This document shows, piece after piece, positions 9,752-18,863 of a stretch of 64,000 bases of DNA. Below the pieces are notes generated by a model. The model was given only the letters and a program-made list of their open reading frames with translations. It did not search any database and had not been told where the DNA came from. Made by a program: the position numbers and the translations under genes. The stretch is taken from assembly GCF_947500655.1 (NCBI RefSeq), contig NZ_CANMSK010000022.1, positions 1-64,000 on the forward strand, in the 5' to 3' direction. The DNA is from an uncultured Psychrosphaera sp. (GTDB lineage: Bacteria; Pseudomonadota; Gammaproteobacteria; Enterobacterales; Alteromonadaceae). Each line of letters starts with the position of its first letter. The stretch's first letter is position 1.

Positions 9752-10579
9752 ATGAAAGTCACTTTTTATGGTACCCGGGGCTCATGCCCTACCCCTGGAC
9801 CATCTACGTTGAAGTATGGCGGCAATACCGCTTGTGTAATGGTGGAATCTGAGGGCGGTCAAAAGCTGATCTTAGATGCTGGTACTGGTATTCGAGTTAT
9901 CGGTGATGAGTTTATTAAACATAAAGAAGATGTATATATTTTATTGTCCCATAACCATTATGACCATATTCAAGGCTTTCCATTTTTCAAACCTATTTAT
10001 CAAAAAAATAGAAACATCTATATTTACCCAAGCGAAACGACCCCAAATCACCCAAGAGCAATAGTTGAACAAATTAATGGCAGCTATTTCCCGTTAGATG
10101 AACATGAACTACGGGCTAATTTGAATTTCAAACACCCTAATTGGCATTCACAACCTGTGACCATTAATAGCTTTAATGTCTATAGACGAGCAATTAACCA
10201 CCCAAATGGTGGCTCAGCCTACATTATAGAGTCTAATGGCAAAAGACTAGCTTATGTTACCGATAATGAACTTAGTCCGCCGTCAGCACCATCTACTACA
10301 CACAGTGAATGGAAAGCATTTTTACTCGGTGTAGATTTAGTGATCCATGACGGCCAGTACACTGATGTTGACATGCCACTTAAACACGGCTGGGGACATT
10401 CATTAATCGCAGAAACGATTGACTTAGCAACAAGTAGCCATATCAAGCAATTAGCGATTTATAGCCACGATCCAGATCGAACCGATGACGACTTAGACAA
10501 ATGGCAGTACAAAATTGATGATATGAATTTAGATTGCAATATATTCTTTGCACAAGAACAACAATGTATTCAACTATGA
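9752..10579 (+). CDS. Metallo-beta-lactamase-fold hydrolase, copy 2
   Basis: A 275-residue paralogue of the product of 2333-3172, with roughly half of the positions identical by eye. The N-terminal MKVTFYGTRGSCPTPGP strand and the metal motif HNHYDH (residues 67-72) are intact, as are NHPNGG, TDNE, HDGQY, GHS and SHDP. It starts immediately after the stop codon of the lipoprotein gene (TAAATG), with AGGAT inside the upstream gene as a possible ribosome binding site, so it is almost certainly co-translated with it. The tight coupling to a surface lipoprotein is unexpected for a cytoplasmic hydrolase and suggests the enzyme serves the same pathway. Substrate unknown; a small cyclic phosphate or a cyclic nucleotide is possible. 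Confidence 0.9.
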   Translation: MKVTFYGTRGSCPTPGPSTLKYGGNTACVMVESEGGQKLILDAGTGIRVIGDEFIKHKEDVYILLSHNHYDHIQGFPFFKPIYQKNRNIYIYPSETTPNHPRAIVEQINGSYFPLDEHELRANLNFKHPNWHSQPVTINSFNVYRRAINHPNGGSAYIIESNGKRLAYVTDNELSPPSAPSTTHSEWKAFLLGVDLVIHDGQYTDVDMPLKHGWGHSLIAETIDLATSSHIKQLAIYSHDPDRTDDDLDKWQYKIDDMNLDCNIFFAQEQQCIQL

Positions 10580-10688
10580 TTTGAATATTGTTCACTCGCA
10601 TTGAATAAAAAAACACCATATACTTGACAATAATTATGCTTATGTTAGTGATAACAATAAAAAAACTGACAGGTAATAGAGAGTAACC

Positions 10689-12320
10689 ATGACTAATAAA
10701 TTTAGCGACTCAGCCCTACAGCATTTAATTAATGTTGGTGTCAAGCTATCAACTGAGCAGGATACGACAAAGTTACTAGAGAACATCCTACTTAGTGCTA
10801 AACAGCTATCAAATGCTGACGGTGGTACGATTTACTCTATTACAGAAAAAAACACACTTAAATTTGAAACCTTATTTAACGACACTCTGAATATGTATAT
10901 GGGTGGGACTTCTAGCGTACCAATTCCTTTTCCTGAAATACCAATGTTTGTTAAGGGTGCACCAAACGCAAATGCTTTGGTGGCATATGCCGCAGCCACA
11001 GATCAAGTTATTAACATTTCAGATGCTTATGAGTCCGGCAACTATGACATGAGTGCAGCTAGGAATATGGATGAAAAAACAGGTTATAGAACCAAATCTG
11101 TTTTAACCATTCCAATGAAAAACCATGAACAAGAATTGATTGGTGTTATTCAACTTCTTAATGCACAACAAGATGATCAGATCATCGATTTCACTCCTGA
11201 ATTAGAGACTATTATTCGCTCTCTCACATCAATGGCAGCGGTAGCACTTACCAATAGGCAGTTAATTGATGGTATGGAAGAGTTATTTCAATCATTAACA
11301 CGGTTAATTGCACGCGCCATCGATGCAAAATCACCTTACACCGGAGGTCACTGTAATCGAGTTCCAGAGTTGACTATGTTAATTGCTGAAGCAGTTTGCT
11401 TTACCAACACTGGGCCTTTAGCTGACTTTAATATGGATGAAACTGAAAAGCATGAACTTGGTGTTGCAGGCTGGTTACATGATTGTGGAAAAATAGTCAC
11501 CCCTGAATATGTGATGGATAAATCCTCTAAGTTAGAAACCATATTCGACCGCATTGCTTTAGTCGAATGTCGCATTGAACTGGCAATATCCGAAATAAAA
11601 AATAAACATCAGCAGCAGATTATTGATGAGTTAAAACAAGGGAAAGACATAACTAACCTTGAATCAAAATTACCTGAGCTAATCCAAGAACTTGAAGATG
11701 ACAGATTATTTTTATGCGCCGCTAATATTGGCGGTGAATTTATGAAACCAGAAGATCAACAAAGAGTTAAAGACATAGCCAATAAATATGATGTCACTAT
11801 AAATGGCATTAAGCAGCCTTTACTTACAGGTAACGAAGTATGTAATTTAGAAATCGCCAAAGGCACCTTGTTACCAGAGGAGCGAGAGATCATTAATCAT
11901 CATATGGTGATCACTATAGAAATGTTGGAGTCGCTACCGTTTCCAAAACATTTACGTAATGTCACTGAATATGCCGGAGGTCATCATGAAAAAATGGATG
12001 GCACTGGTTATCCTAAAGGTTTGAAACGGCATGAAATGTCAGTACCGGCTAGAATGATGGCAATTGCTGATATATTTGAAGCATTAACCGCCTCAGATAG
12101 ACCTTACAAATCAGCAAAAATGTTAAGCGAATGTTTAAAAATTATGGGGTTTATGAGGCTAGATCAGCATATAGATCCAGATTTATTTGATGTATTTATC
12201 GATGAAGAAGTTTACCTACAATATGCTCAGCAATTCTTAGCGGAAGAACAAATAGATACTATAGATAAAACTAAAATACCAGGGTATGTGCTGCCAAAGA
12301 ATAGGAAACAAACAGCTTAA
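10689..12320 (+). CDS. GAF and HD-GYP domain phosphodiesterase
   Basis: A 543-residue cytoplasmic protein predicted to hydrolyse cyclic-di-GMP. A GAF sensor covers about residues 10-190. The HD-GYP domain follows: GGHCNR near 218, LHDCGK near 262, an HHH segment near 401, and GGHHEKMDGTGYPKG near 431. All metal-binding and GYP residues appear present. Between the HD motif and the HHH helix are about 138 residues, against fewer than 40 in typical HD-GYP proteins, so a mainly helical insertion of about 110 residues interrupts the domain. The gene lies 109 bases after the second hydrolase; a TTGACA at 10624 may belong to its own promoter, though the -10 box is unclear. A GAF ligand would set the activity. 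The TPR-GGDEF gene follows after 17 bases. Confidence 0.92.
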   Translation: MTNKFSDSALQHLINVGVKLSTEQDTTKLLENILLSAKQLSNADGGTIYSITEKNTLKFETLFNDTLNMYMGGTSSVPIPFPEIPMFVKGAPNANALVAYAAATDQVINISDAYESGNYDMSAARNMDEKTGYRTKSVLTIPMKNHEQELIGVIQLLNAQQDDQIIDFTPELETIIRSLTSMAAVALTNRQLIDGMEELFQSLTRLIARAIDAKSPYTGGHCNRVPELTMLIAEAVCFTNTGPLADFNMDETEKHELGVAGWLHDCGKIVTPEYVMDKSSKLETIFDRIALVECRIELAISEIKNKHQQQIIDELKQGKDITNLESKLPELIQELEDDRLFLCAANIGGEFMKPEDQQRVKDIANKYDVTINGIKQPLLTGNEVCNLEIAKGTLLPEEREIINHHMVITIEMLESLPFPKHLRNVTEYAGGHHEKMDGTGYPKGLKRHEMSVPARMMAIADIFEALTASDRPYKSAKMLSECLKIMGFMRLDQHIDPDLFDVFIDEEVYLQYAQQFLAEEQIDTIDKTKIPGYVLPKNRKQTA

Positions 12321-12367
12321 TACGCTGTACTTATTCAATGGAAATTAACACTGACATAATTAAATCA

Positions 12368-14224
12368 ATGATCACCAAGATAAAAAAAATAACACAATTT
12401 TTTTTGTTAGGCTTTTGTTTACTTTATACTTTCTCAGTCTCAGCAAATACACAAACAACTCATCTTTCATCTAAATTACAAAACATTGAGTCAGTTTATA
12501 AGTCCGACAGCAAGCAAGCATTAACATTAGCGAAAGAGTTATTCGCTAAACACCCTAAGAATGCCAAAGTTATTACTTGGCTAGGAAGATTGTATCCTAT
12601 ATTTTCCGAGTTTGAGTTAGGTTATGAATACGCCAACAAAGCACTTACATTAAATATATCCGCTTACGACAAAACTTATATGTACCTTACATTGGCGGAT
12701 TATTATCAATACAAACAAAATACCCAGCAACAATTTGAATATTTAGAGCAGACTATTGAGTATGCAAAAAAAACTGAAGATCCAAACCTGATTGTTGAAA
12801 TGTTATCTATGTACAGCAATATATTAGCTGACAACAATCGCATTGACCAAGCTATGAAGTTTATGGGGCAATCTTATGAACTCATTGACAGTGTTAGCAG
12901 CCCCGACGCCCTTTCAACGATGTACAATGCTCTATGTAACATCTATTTAAAAACAGGTCACATAGATGGCGCTATTGAAGCCATGTTAAAATCTATCGAC
13001 TATGTAGTACAAAGTGGTAACACACAGCAATTGTCAGTGGCCTATTACAATCTTGCTGAAATTTACATTAGTAGCAATGATTATGAAAAAGCGATTAATG
13101 CATATAAAAACTCCGACCGATATAGCCGGGAAAGTGGGGACATTATTGGCATTGCGTACGCCTATATGGGAATGGGCCGAGGTTATTTACAAGCGAAGGA
13201 TTTTAAACAAGCGTTAACCGTTTTATTAGATGCCAAACAACGCTTTATATCAGAAAATATTGTTGCAAGTTTAATACAAATCTATGGTGATCTTGCTAGC
13301 ACACAGTTACATTTAAAAATGTATGATGACGCTCAAGCTTCATTATCAGAGTTAGCGCTCCTTGAACCGCAAAAGACAGAGAAATCATTTGAGACCTATA
13401 TTCAATCTATAAATACTAAAGCAAATTTACTATTTGCTTTAAATAGGTTTGAAGAAGCGTATAAAACACAACAAAGTTATATTGAACAACTAAAGCTTTA
13501 CCAGCAAAAACAACTAGATGCTTCCACAGAATCTGCCTTTGAAAAATTAAAAAACTCTATTTATGCCAAAGATAACCAATTGCTGTTATTAGAAAATCAG
13601 CTCAAAAAAATTGAACTAGATAAACATAAAAAACAAAGAAACTTATTTGTACTAACTACCCTCTTATCCGTTTTTGTTGCTGTTTTTGTTACTTTTATAT
13701 TGTCACGTAATATTAAATTGCAAAAACAATTGGATAAATTAGCCACCACTGATTATTTAACTGGTTTATATAATCGACGCAAAATCATGGCGATTTTATC
13801 CCAACGTTTCACTCAATTTAAAAGCAACGAGCAAGCTTTATATATTTGTATGTTCGATTTAGATTTATTTAAAAAAATTAATGATTTATACGGACATGTT
13901 ATGGGTGACAGAGTGCTAAAACTCATCGCTGATTGTGCGATTAAACATTTTGGCCCCGAACAACCTATTGGGCGATATGGTGGCGAAGAGTTTTTAATTA
14001 TTCTTAACTCGGCAAGTTATAAAGCGGCACATACTTCACTAGAACAATTTAGGGCAGCCGTTGAAGGTATTCAGGTTGATGGTTTATTTGAACCGGTTAC
14101 TATCAGCTTAGGCTTGTCTGAAGCATCCATTAATGATGATTACCAAACTGATATAATCCAAAGAGCAGATACCGCGCTTTATGAAGCAAAGAAATCGGGT
14201 CGTAACCGTTTGTGCGGAAACTAA
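12368..14224 (+). CDS. Membrane-anchored TPR-GGDEF diguanylate cyclase
   Basis: About 618 residues from the ATG at 12368, which gives a normal signal peptide (ITKIKK, a hydrophobic stretch, SVSANT); an ATG at 12338 would add ten residues. A periplasmic region of about 400 residues contains tetratricopeptide repeats (ALCNIYLKTGHIDGAIEAM, YNLAEIYISSNDYEKAINAY). A coiled coil and one membrane helix (near 423-447) lead to a cytoplasmic GGDEF domain with the DLDLFKKINDLYGH and RYGGEEF motifs, so the cyclase should be active. No RxxD inhibitory site precedes GGEEF, so product inhibition by this route is not expected. It is encoded next to an HD-GYP phosphodiesterase, an opposing pair. Likely senses an envelope signal or a partner protein. 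Confidence 0.92.
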   Translation: MITKIKKITQFFLLGFCLLYTFSVSANTQTTHLSSKLQNIESVYKSDSKQALTLAKELFAKHPKNAKVITWLGRLYPIFSEFELGYEYANKALTLNISAYDKTYMYLTLADYYQYKQNTQQQFEYLEQTIEYAKKTEDPNLIVEMLSMYSNILADNNRIDQAMKFMGQSYELIDSVSSPDALSTMYNALCNIYLKTGHIDGAIEAMLKSIDYVVQSGNTQQLSVAYYNLAEIYISSNDYEKAINAYKNSDRYSRESGDIIGIAYAYMGMGRGYLQAKDFKQALTVLLDAKQRFISENIVASLIQIYGDLASTQLHLKMYDDAQASLSELALLEPQKTEKSFETYIQSINTKANLLFALNRFEEAYKTQQSYIEQLKLYQQKQLDASTESAFEKLKNSIYAKDNQLLLLENQLKKIELDKHKKQRNLFVLTTLLSVFVAVFVTFILSRNIKLQKQLDKLATTDYLTGLYNRRKIMAILSQRFTQFKSNEQALYICMFDLDLFKKINDLYGHVMGDRVLKLIADCAIKHFGPEQPIGRYGGEEFLIILNSASYKAAHTSLEQFRAAVEGIQVDGLFEPVTISLGLSEASINDDYQTDIIQRADTALYEAKKSGRNRLCGN

Positions 14225-14336
14225 TAACTCAGAACATTTCAGCAAAAACTAATTTAATATTTATTATAGCTATATAAGCTTTTCCCTTGCCGTTAAATCC
14301 CGTACTCTCTAATGAAATAATTTATAAGGATCTCCC

Positions 14337-14648
14337 ATGTCACAATTTGATAATGTTTCTGTTACAACAAATGCCAATGTTTATTTCGATGGTAAAGTAA
14401 CTAGCCGTACCGTTACTTTTAGCGACGGAACTCATAAAACATTAGGTATTATGATGCCTGGTGATTACGAGTTTGCCGCTAGCGACCAAGAGTTAATGGA
14501 AATAAGCTCAGGTAATTTAGATGTGTTACTACCTAATGCGGATTGGATTTCAATTAAAGGTGGCGAAAGTTTTGAAGTACCTGCCAATTCATCTTTTAAA
14601 GTGAAAGCCTCAACTGTGATTGATTATTGCTGCAGCTACTTTAAGTAA
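14337..14648 (+). CDS. ppnP: Pyrimidine/purine nucleoside phosphorylase
   Basis: A 103-residue cupin-fold protein of the DUF1255 / YaiE family, which phosphorolyses several nucleosides to base and ribose 1-phosphate. The YFDGKVTSRTVTF, GIMMPGDYEF and SGNLDVLLPNADW segments match the family along its length; E. coli PpnP has 94 residues. A strong AAGGAT ribosome binding site precedes the ATG. It stands alone, ended by a hairpin at 14696-14727. Confidence 0.93.
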   Translation: MSQFDNVSVTTNANVYFDGKVTSRTVTFSDGTHKTLGIMMPGDYEFAASDQELMEISSGNLDVLLPNADWISIKGGESFEVPANSSFKVKASTVIDYCCSYFK

Positions 14649-14694
14649 CCTGAGTTCAGGTTAAGTAATCTGCATTATCTAAAATTTCACACAT

Positions 14695-14727
14695 AAAAAA
14701 ACCAGTTAGTATTAACTGGTTTTTATT
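14695..14727. terminator. Bidirectional terminator between ppnP and gpsA
   Basis: AACCAGTTA and TAACTGGTT pair around a four-base loop, flanked by A and T runs on either side. It can end the plus-strand ppnP message and the minus-strand gpsA message. Confidence 0.85.
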
Positions 14728-14777
14728 TAACTAGAATGTGTTTTATCGTGCACTAGAGCAATTTATTAATTCAATTA

Positions 14778-15788
14778 CTATTCAGACTTAGGATCTCTGG
14801 CCAACAAAGCAATAGCGGCTTCTTGTGCAGATTTTCCTTTATAAAGAACTTGATAGATTTGCTCAGTAATTGGCATTTCTACATTTACTTCGTTTGCTAA
14901 CATATGTACTTCTTTAGTATTACGATAACCTTCAACGACTTGGCCAATTTCTTCCATTGCCGTTTCTACCGATTTCCCCAAGCCTAAAGCTAGACCAAAA
15001 CGTCTATTTCTAGACTGATTATCAGTACAGGTTAATACTAAATCACCTAAACCTGCCATGCCCATTAACGACTTTGGATCGGCACCAAGTGCTACTGCTA
15101 AACGCATCATCTCAGCTAAACCACGAGTGATAAGTGCAGTACGTGCATTTGCACCGTAGCCAATCCCATCGGCCATACCGGCACCAATAGCAATAACGTT
15201 TTTTACGGCACCACCAAGTTGAACAGCAACAAAATCTGCATTGGTATACACTCTAAATTTTCTTTCACAGTGTAAAAGATCACTTATCGTTTCAGCAAAA
15301 TCTTTATCTTCCGAAGACAATGAAACTGCCGTTGGTAAACCTTGTACCATTTCTTTAGCAAACGTAGGTCCTGACAATACAGCTAGTGATGCAGAGTCAC
15401 CAAGTATATCTCTAGCAACCGTATCTAATAAACGGCCAGTATCCGGGTCTAACCCTTTTGTTGCCCAACATATCTTTGGATTTTTAGGTAACAAAGGTTG
15501 TATTTGTTTTAATACATTAGAAAATACATGACTTGGCACAACAACTAGATGTAACTCAGACTGAGTGACAGCTTCGGTCAAATCAGCCGTTACATGTAAA
15601 GTGTCTGGAAAGTCAGCACCGGGTAAGTATTTTCGGTTTTGACGATGTAATTGCATATCTGCCATTTGTTCTTTATCTCGTCCCCACATGATCACTTCAT
15701 GACCATTACGGGCAAAACAAAAAGCAAGGGCGGTGCCATAAGAGCCCGCCCCTAAAATTGCAATTCTGAATTTTTTCTCAGAACTCAT
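14778..15788 (-). CDS. gpsA: Glycerol-3-phosphate dehydrogenase (NAD(P)+)
   Basis: A 336-residue cytoplasmic enzyme that reduces dihydroxyacetone phosphate to sn-glycerol 3-phosphate for phospholipid synthesis. The N-terminal [10 protein letters not shown] is the nucleotide-binding loop; [20 protein letters not shown] and [13 protein letters not shown] are family signatures, the last holding the catalytic lysine. A GGAG site precedes the ATG. It is the last gene of the rhodanese-grxC-secB-gpsA operon, an order shared with E. coli. Confidence 0.97.
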   Translation of the reverse strand: MSSEKKFRIAILGAGSYGTALAFCFARNGHEVIMWGRDKEQMADMQLHRQNRKYLPGADFPDTLHVTADLTEAVTQSELHLVVVPSHVFSNVLKQIQPLLPKNPKICWATKGLDPDTGRLLDTVARDILGDSASLAVLSGPTFAKEMVQGLPTAVSLSSEDKDFAETISDLLHCERKFRVYTNADFVAVQLGGAVKNVIAIGAGMADGIGYGANARTALITRGLAEMMRLAVALGADPKSLMGMAGLGDLVLTCTDNQSRNRRFGLALGLGKSVETAMEEIGQVVEGYRNTKEVHMLANEVNVEMPITEQIYQVLYKGKSAQEAAIALLARDPKSE

Positions 15789-15829
15789 ACTGTCTCCACT
15801 TTAAGCGACAAAATTTTATAGAATAACGT

Positions 15830-16315
15830 TTAAGCGTCTAACTTTTGACCTTCAGCCTGTGCCTTTGCTTGCTGTAAATACTGAGCAAATAAAGCATCAA
15901 AGTTAACTGGAGCTAGGTTTAATGCAGGGAAAGTTCCACGGTTTACTAAGTTAGAAACAGTTTCACGAGCATAAGGGAATAATGTATTTGGGCAGTATGC
16001 ACCTAACATATGTGCAGTCTGTGCTTCTGGCATATTACCAATTACAAAAACACCAGCTTGCTGAACTTCACATAAAAATGCAGTTTGGCCTTCAACCGTT
16101 GCCGTTACAGTTACTGATAAAGTAACGTCAAACACGCCTTCTTCAATTTTTACACTTTTATTATCTAAATCTAATTTAATTTCTGGCTTCCACTCTTTAG
16201 TGAAAATAGCTGGAGAGTTAGGCGTTTCAAATGAAACATCTTTTACATAAATGCGCTGAATTGAAAATTGTGGTGCTGCTTCATTTGTTGGAGTTGTTGC
16301 TTCTTGTTCTGCCAT
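15830..16315 (-). CDS. secB: Protein-export chaperone SecB
   Basis: A 161-residue tetrameric cytosolic chaperone that holds preproteins unfolded and hands them to SecA. The [19 protein letters not shown] segment and the [14 protein letters not shown] core match SecB throughout. An AGGA site precedes the ATG. It lies between grxC and gpsA, as in E. coli. Confidence 0.97.
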   Translation of the reverse strand: MAEQEATTPTNEAAPQFSIQRIYVKDVSFETPNSPAIFTKEWKPEIKLDLDNKSVKIEEGVFDVTLSVTVTATVEGQTAFLCEVQQAGVFVIGNMPEAQTAHMLGAYCPNTLFPYARETVSNLVNRGTFPALNLAPVNFDALFAQYLQQAKAQAEGQKLDA

Positions 16316-16338
16316 TTTATTTTATTCCTGAATATTAT

Positions 16339-16596
16339 TTATTTTGATAATAACGTGTCTAATTTATTCGCACGCTCTAAAGCCATTAAATCATCACAAC
16401 CACCCACATAATGATCACCAATGAAGATTTGAGGTACTGTAGAAGGACCTTTTGTTCTTTTTATCATTGGAGCTCTAAGTTCTGGATTTTGATCAATTTT
16501 TATTTGAGTAAATTCAACATTTTTGCTTGTTAGTAATGCAAGAGCTCTCTGACAAAAAGGACAGTAGTCTTTTGTATAAATATCTATTTTTTTCAT
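16339..16596 (-). CDS. grxC: Glutaredoxin 3
   Basis: An 85-residue thioredoxin-fold protein that reduces disulfides and glutathione adducts. The CPFC active site is at residues 12-15, and the cis-proline TVPQIFI and the GGCDDL glutathione-binding loop are present. It sits between the rhodanese gene and secB. Confidence 0.96.
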   Translation of the reverse strand: MKKIDIYTKDYCPFCQRALALLTSKNVEFTQIKIDQNPELRAPMIKRTKGPSTVPQIFIGDHYVGGCDDLMALERANKLDTLLSK

Positions 16597-16638
16597 AGTA
16601 ACAAGCCTTAATTAATTGCTTTATATGTGATTAAGAAT

Positions 16639-17067
16639 CTATTTCTTAACGATAGGTAAACTTGCGCTTATCCAACCTTGAATACCGCCTTGTAGTACAG
16701 AGACCTGTTCAAAACCAGCTTTACTCATTTGCTTAGCTGCACCTTTAGCCGTCATTCCTGTATTACAAACAATAACAATGGGGTCAGCTTTTTTATTTTC
16801 AAGCACACCAAATTGACCACTAGATATTTTATCCATTGGTAAATGAATAGAATCTGTAATGCGGCCTTTATTAAAATCAGCTATCGCACGAGTATCAACC
16901 ACGTGACCGTTTGAACGATTTACTAACATAGTTAAGTCGTGACTCGATACCATCTTAACGCCAGATGTTGCACCAGATAACCAACTCATGACTAACATTA
17001 AAAATAGTAGAGCCCATGCGCCAGCTAAATAATAATGATTACTAATAAACTCAACTAATTGTTCCAT
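16639..17067 (-). CDS. Membrane-anchored rhodanese-like protein (YibN)
   Basis: A 142-residue protein with one N-terminal membrane helix (about residues 11-30) followed by a rhodanese domain. The VVDTRAIADFNKGRI entry motif and the CNTGMTAKGA active-site loop, with the catalytic cysteine, are present, so sulfur transfer is possible. It leads the operon with grxC, secB and gpsA, the same place as E. coli yibN. The substrate is unknown. It is divergent from gpmI. Confidence 0.92.
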   Translation of the reverse strand: MEQLVEFISNHYYLAGAWALLFLMLVMSWLSGATSGVKMVSSHDLTMLVNRSNGHVVDTRAIADFNKGRITDSIHLPMDKISSGQFGVLENKKADPIVIVCNTGMTAKGAAKQMSKAGFEQVSVLQGGIQGWISASLPIVKK

Positions 17068-17256
17068 TGATAATTACCTAATTAATATGGTCTGAATGTT
17101 TTCAGAATTTTTTAAAGTGGCAGGATTATACCTGCTTAACGTTAAGATACCAAAAGCTTATAAGATGATCTTAAAAATTGTTAAACACTCAAGATAAAAC
17201 AGGTTAGAATCATTTTATAGAAGATTGTATTCACTCAATTATATTCGGGAAATTTC

Positions 17257-18786
17257 ATGACAGATAAAAAACCTTTTGTTTTAGTTATTATGGATGGTTG
17301 GGGCCATAGCACTGCGCTAGAAAACAACGCAATTGCAGCGGCTAACACACCTAATTTAGATAATCTTTGGAATACTAAACCTAGTACATTAATTTCCGGT
17401 AGTGGCTTAGATGTCGGCTTACCAGATGGACAAATGGGCAATTCTGAAGTTGGTCATGTAAACTTAGGTGCTGGACGTATTGTTTATCAAGACTTTACTC
17501 GTATTACCAAGGCGATTGAAGATGGCACATTTGATACCAACCCAGCTCTAGTTAATGCAGTTGATGCTGCGGTTTCAAATGATAAAGCAGTTCATATTAT
17601 GGGTTTGATCTCGCCAGGTGGTGTTCACAGTCATGATGAACACATTATGTCTATGGTAGAACTAGCTGAAAAACAAGGTTGTAATAAAGTTTATGTACAT
17701 GCTTTTTTAGATGGCCGTGATACTCCACCACGTAGTGCACATGACGCATTAGAAAAATTTGAAAAACATTTTGCCTCTACAGGTAAAGGCAAAGTTGCTT
17801 CATTAATTGGTCGCTATTATGCAATGGATAGAGACAACCGTTGGGATAGAGTACAACTAGCTTATGACTTATTAACATCTGCAAAAGGTGATTTCACCGC
17901 AATTTCTGCCGTTGACGGTTTGCAAAATGCTTATAACCGTGACGAAAATGACGAATTTGTAAAACCAACCGTTATCGGTAAGCCAGTACCAATGCAAGAT
18001 GGTGATGCGGTTATCTTTATGAACTTTAGAGCAGATAGAGCCCGCGAATTAACTCGCAGTTTTGTTGATACTGACTTCGATGGTTTTGAACGTAGAATAA
18101 CACCTAAATTTGCTGACTTTGTAATGTTGACTCAATATGCAGCTGACATCAAAACCACTGCAGCATTTCCACCAACGCCACTGACTAATGTACTTGGTGA
18201 GTGGTTAGAGAAACATAACAAGACTCAACTACGTATCTCAGAAACAGAAAAGTATGCTCATGTTACTTTCTTCTTCTCTGGTGGTCGTGAAGAGTTATTT
18301 ATTGGTGAAAAGCGCGAGCTAATTCCATCACCTCAAGTGGCAACTTACGATTTACAACCTGAAATGAATTCAGAAATGCTAACCGACAAATTAGTTGCCG
18401 CAATCAAATCTAAAGAGTATGACTTTATTGTTGTTAACTATCCAAATGGTGACATGGTTGGTCACACTGGCGTATTTGATGCTGCGGTTAAAGCATGTGA
18501 AGCTGTTGATCATTGTATTGGGCGTATTGTTACGGCGCTGGAAAGTGTGGACGGAGAATGCTTAATAACTGCAGATCATGGTAATGCAGAAAAAATGGCA
18601 AATGCTGAAACAGGCCAAGCACACACAGCTCATACAAGCGAACCAGTTCCTTTCATCTACGTGGGCCGTGATGCTAAAGTAGTTGAAGGCGGAAAGCTTA
18701 GTGATGTAGCCCCTACTATACTCAATTTAATTGGCATGGAAATTCCTGCAGAAATGACAGGTAAACCTTTGATGCTAGTTGATTGA
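17257..18786 (+). CDS. gpmI: 2,3-bisphosphoglycerate-independent phosphoglycerate mutase
   Basis: A 509-residue manganese-dependent enzyme that interconverts 3- and 2-phosphoglycerate in glycolysis. The VIMDGWG metal-binding start, the [17 protein letters not shown] loop with the phosphorylated serine, GGVHSHDEH, the [11 protein letters not shown] loop and the C-terminal TADHGNAE motif are all intact. GGGAAA precedes the ATG. It heads the gpmI-envC-yibQ group, an order shared with E. coli. Confidence 0.98.
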   Translation: MTDKKPFVLVIMDGWGHSTALENNAIAAANTPNLDNLWNTKPSTLISGSGLDVGLPDGQMGNSEVGHVNLGAGRIVYQDFTRITKAIEDGTFDTNPALVNAVDAAVSNDKAVHIMGLISPGGVHSHDEHIMSMVELAEKQGCNKVYVHAFLDGRDTPPRSAHDALEKFEKHFASTGKGKVASLIGRYYAMDRDNRWDRVQLAYDLLTSAKGDFTAISAVDGLQNAYNRDENDEFVKPTVIGKPVPMQDGDAVIFMNFRADRARELTRSFVDTDFDGFERRITPKFADFVMLTQYAADIKTTAAFPPTPLTNVLGEWLEKHNKTQLRISETEKYAHVTFFFSGGREELFIGEKRELIPSPQVATYDLQPEMNSEMLTDKLVAAIKSKEYDFIVVNYPNGDMVGHTGVFDAAVKACEAVDHCIGRIVTALESVDGECLITADHGNAEKMANAETGQAHTAHTSEPVPFIYVGRDAKVVEGGKLSDVAPTILNLIGMEIPAEMTGKPLMLVD

Positions 18787-18863
18787 TGTTAGCTGATTAA
18801 TCTGATTAGATAGACATGGACGTTGTTAACATCAGGAATATTGTGAATCATTTTTTACTAATT

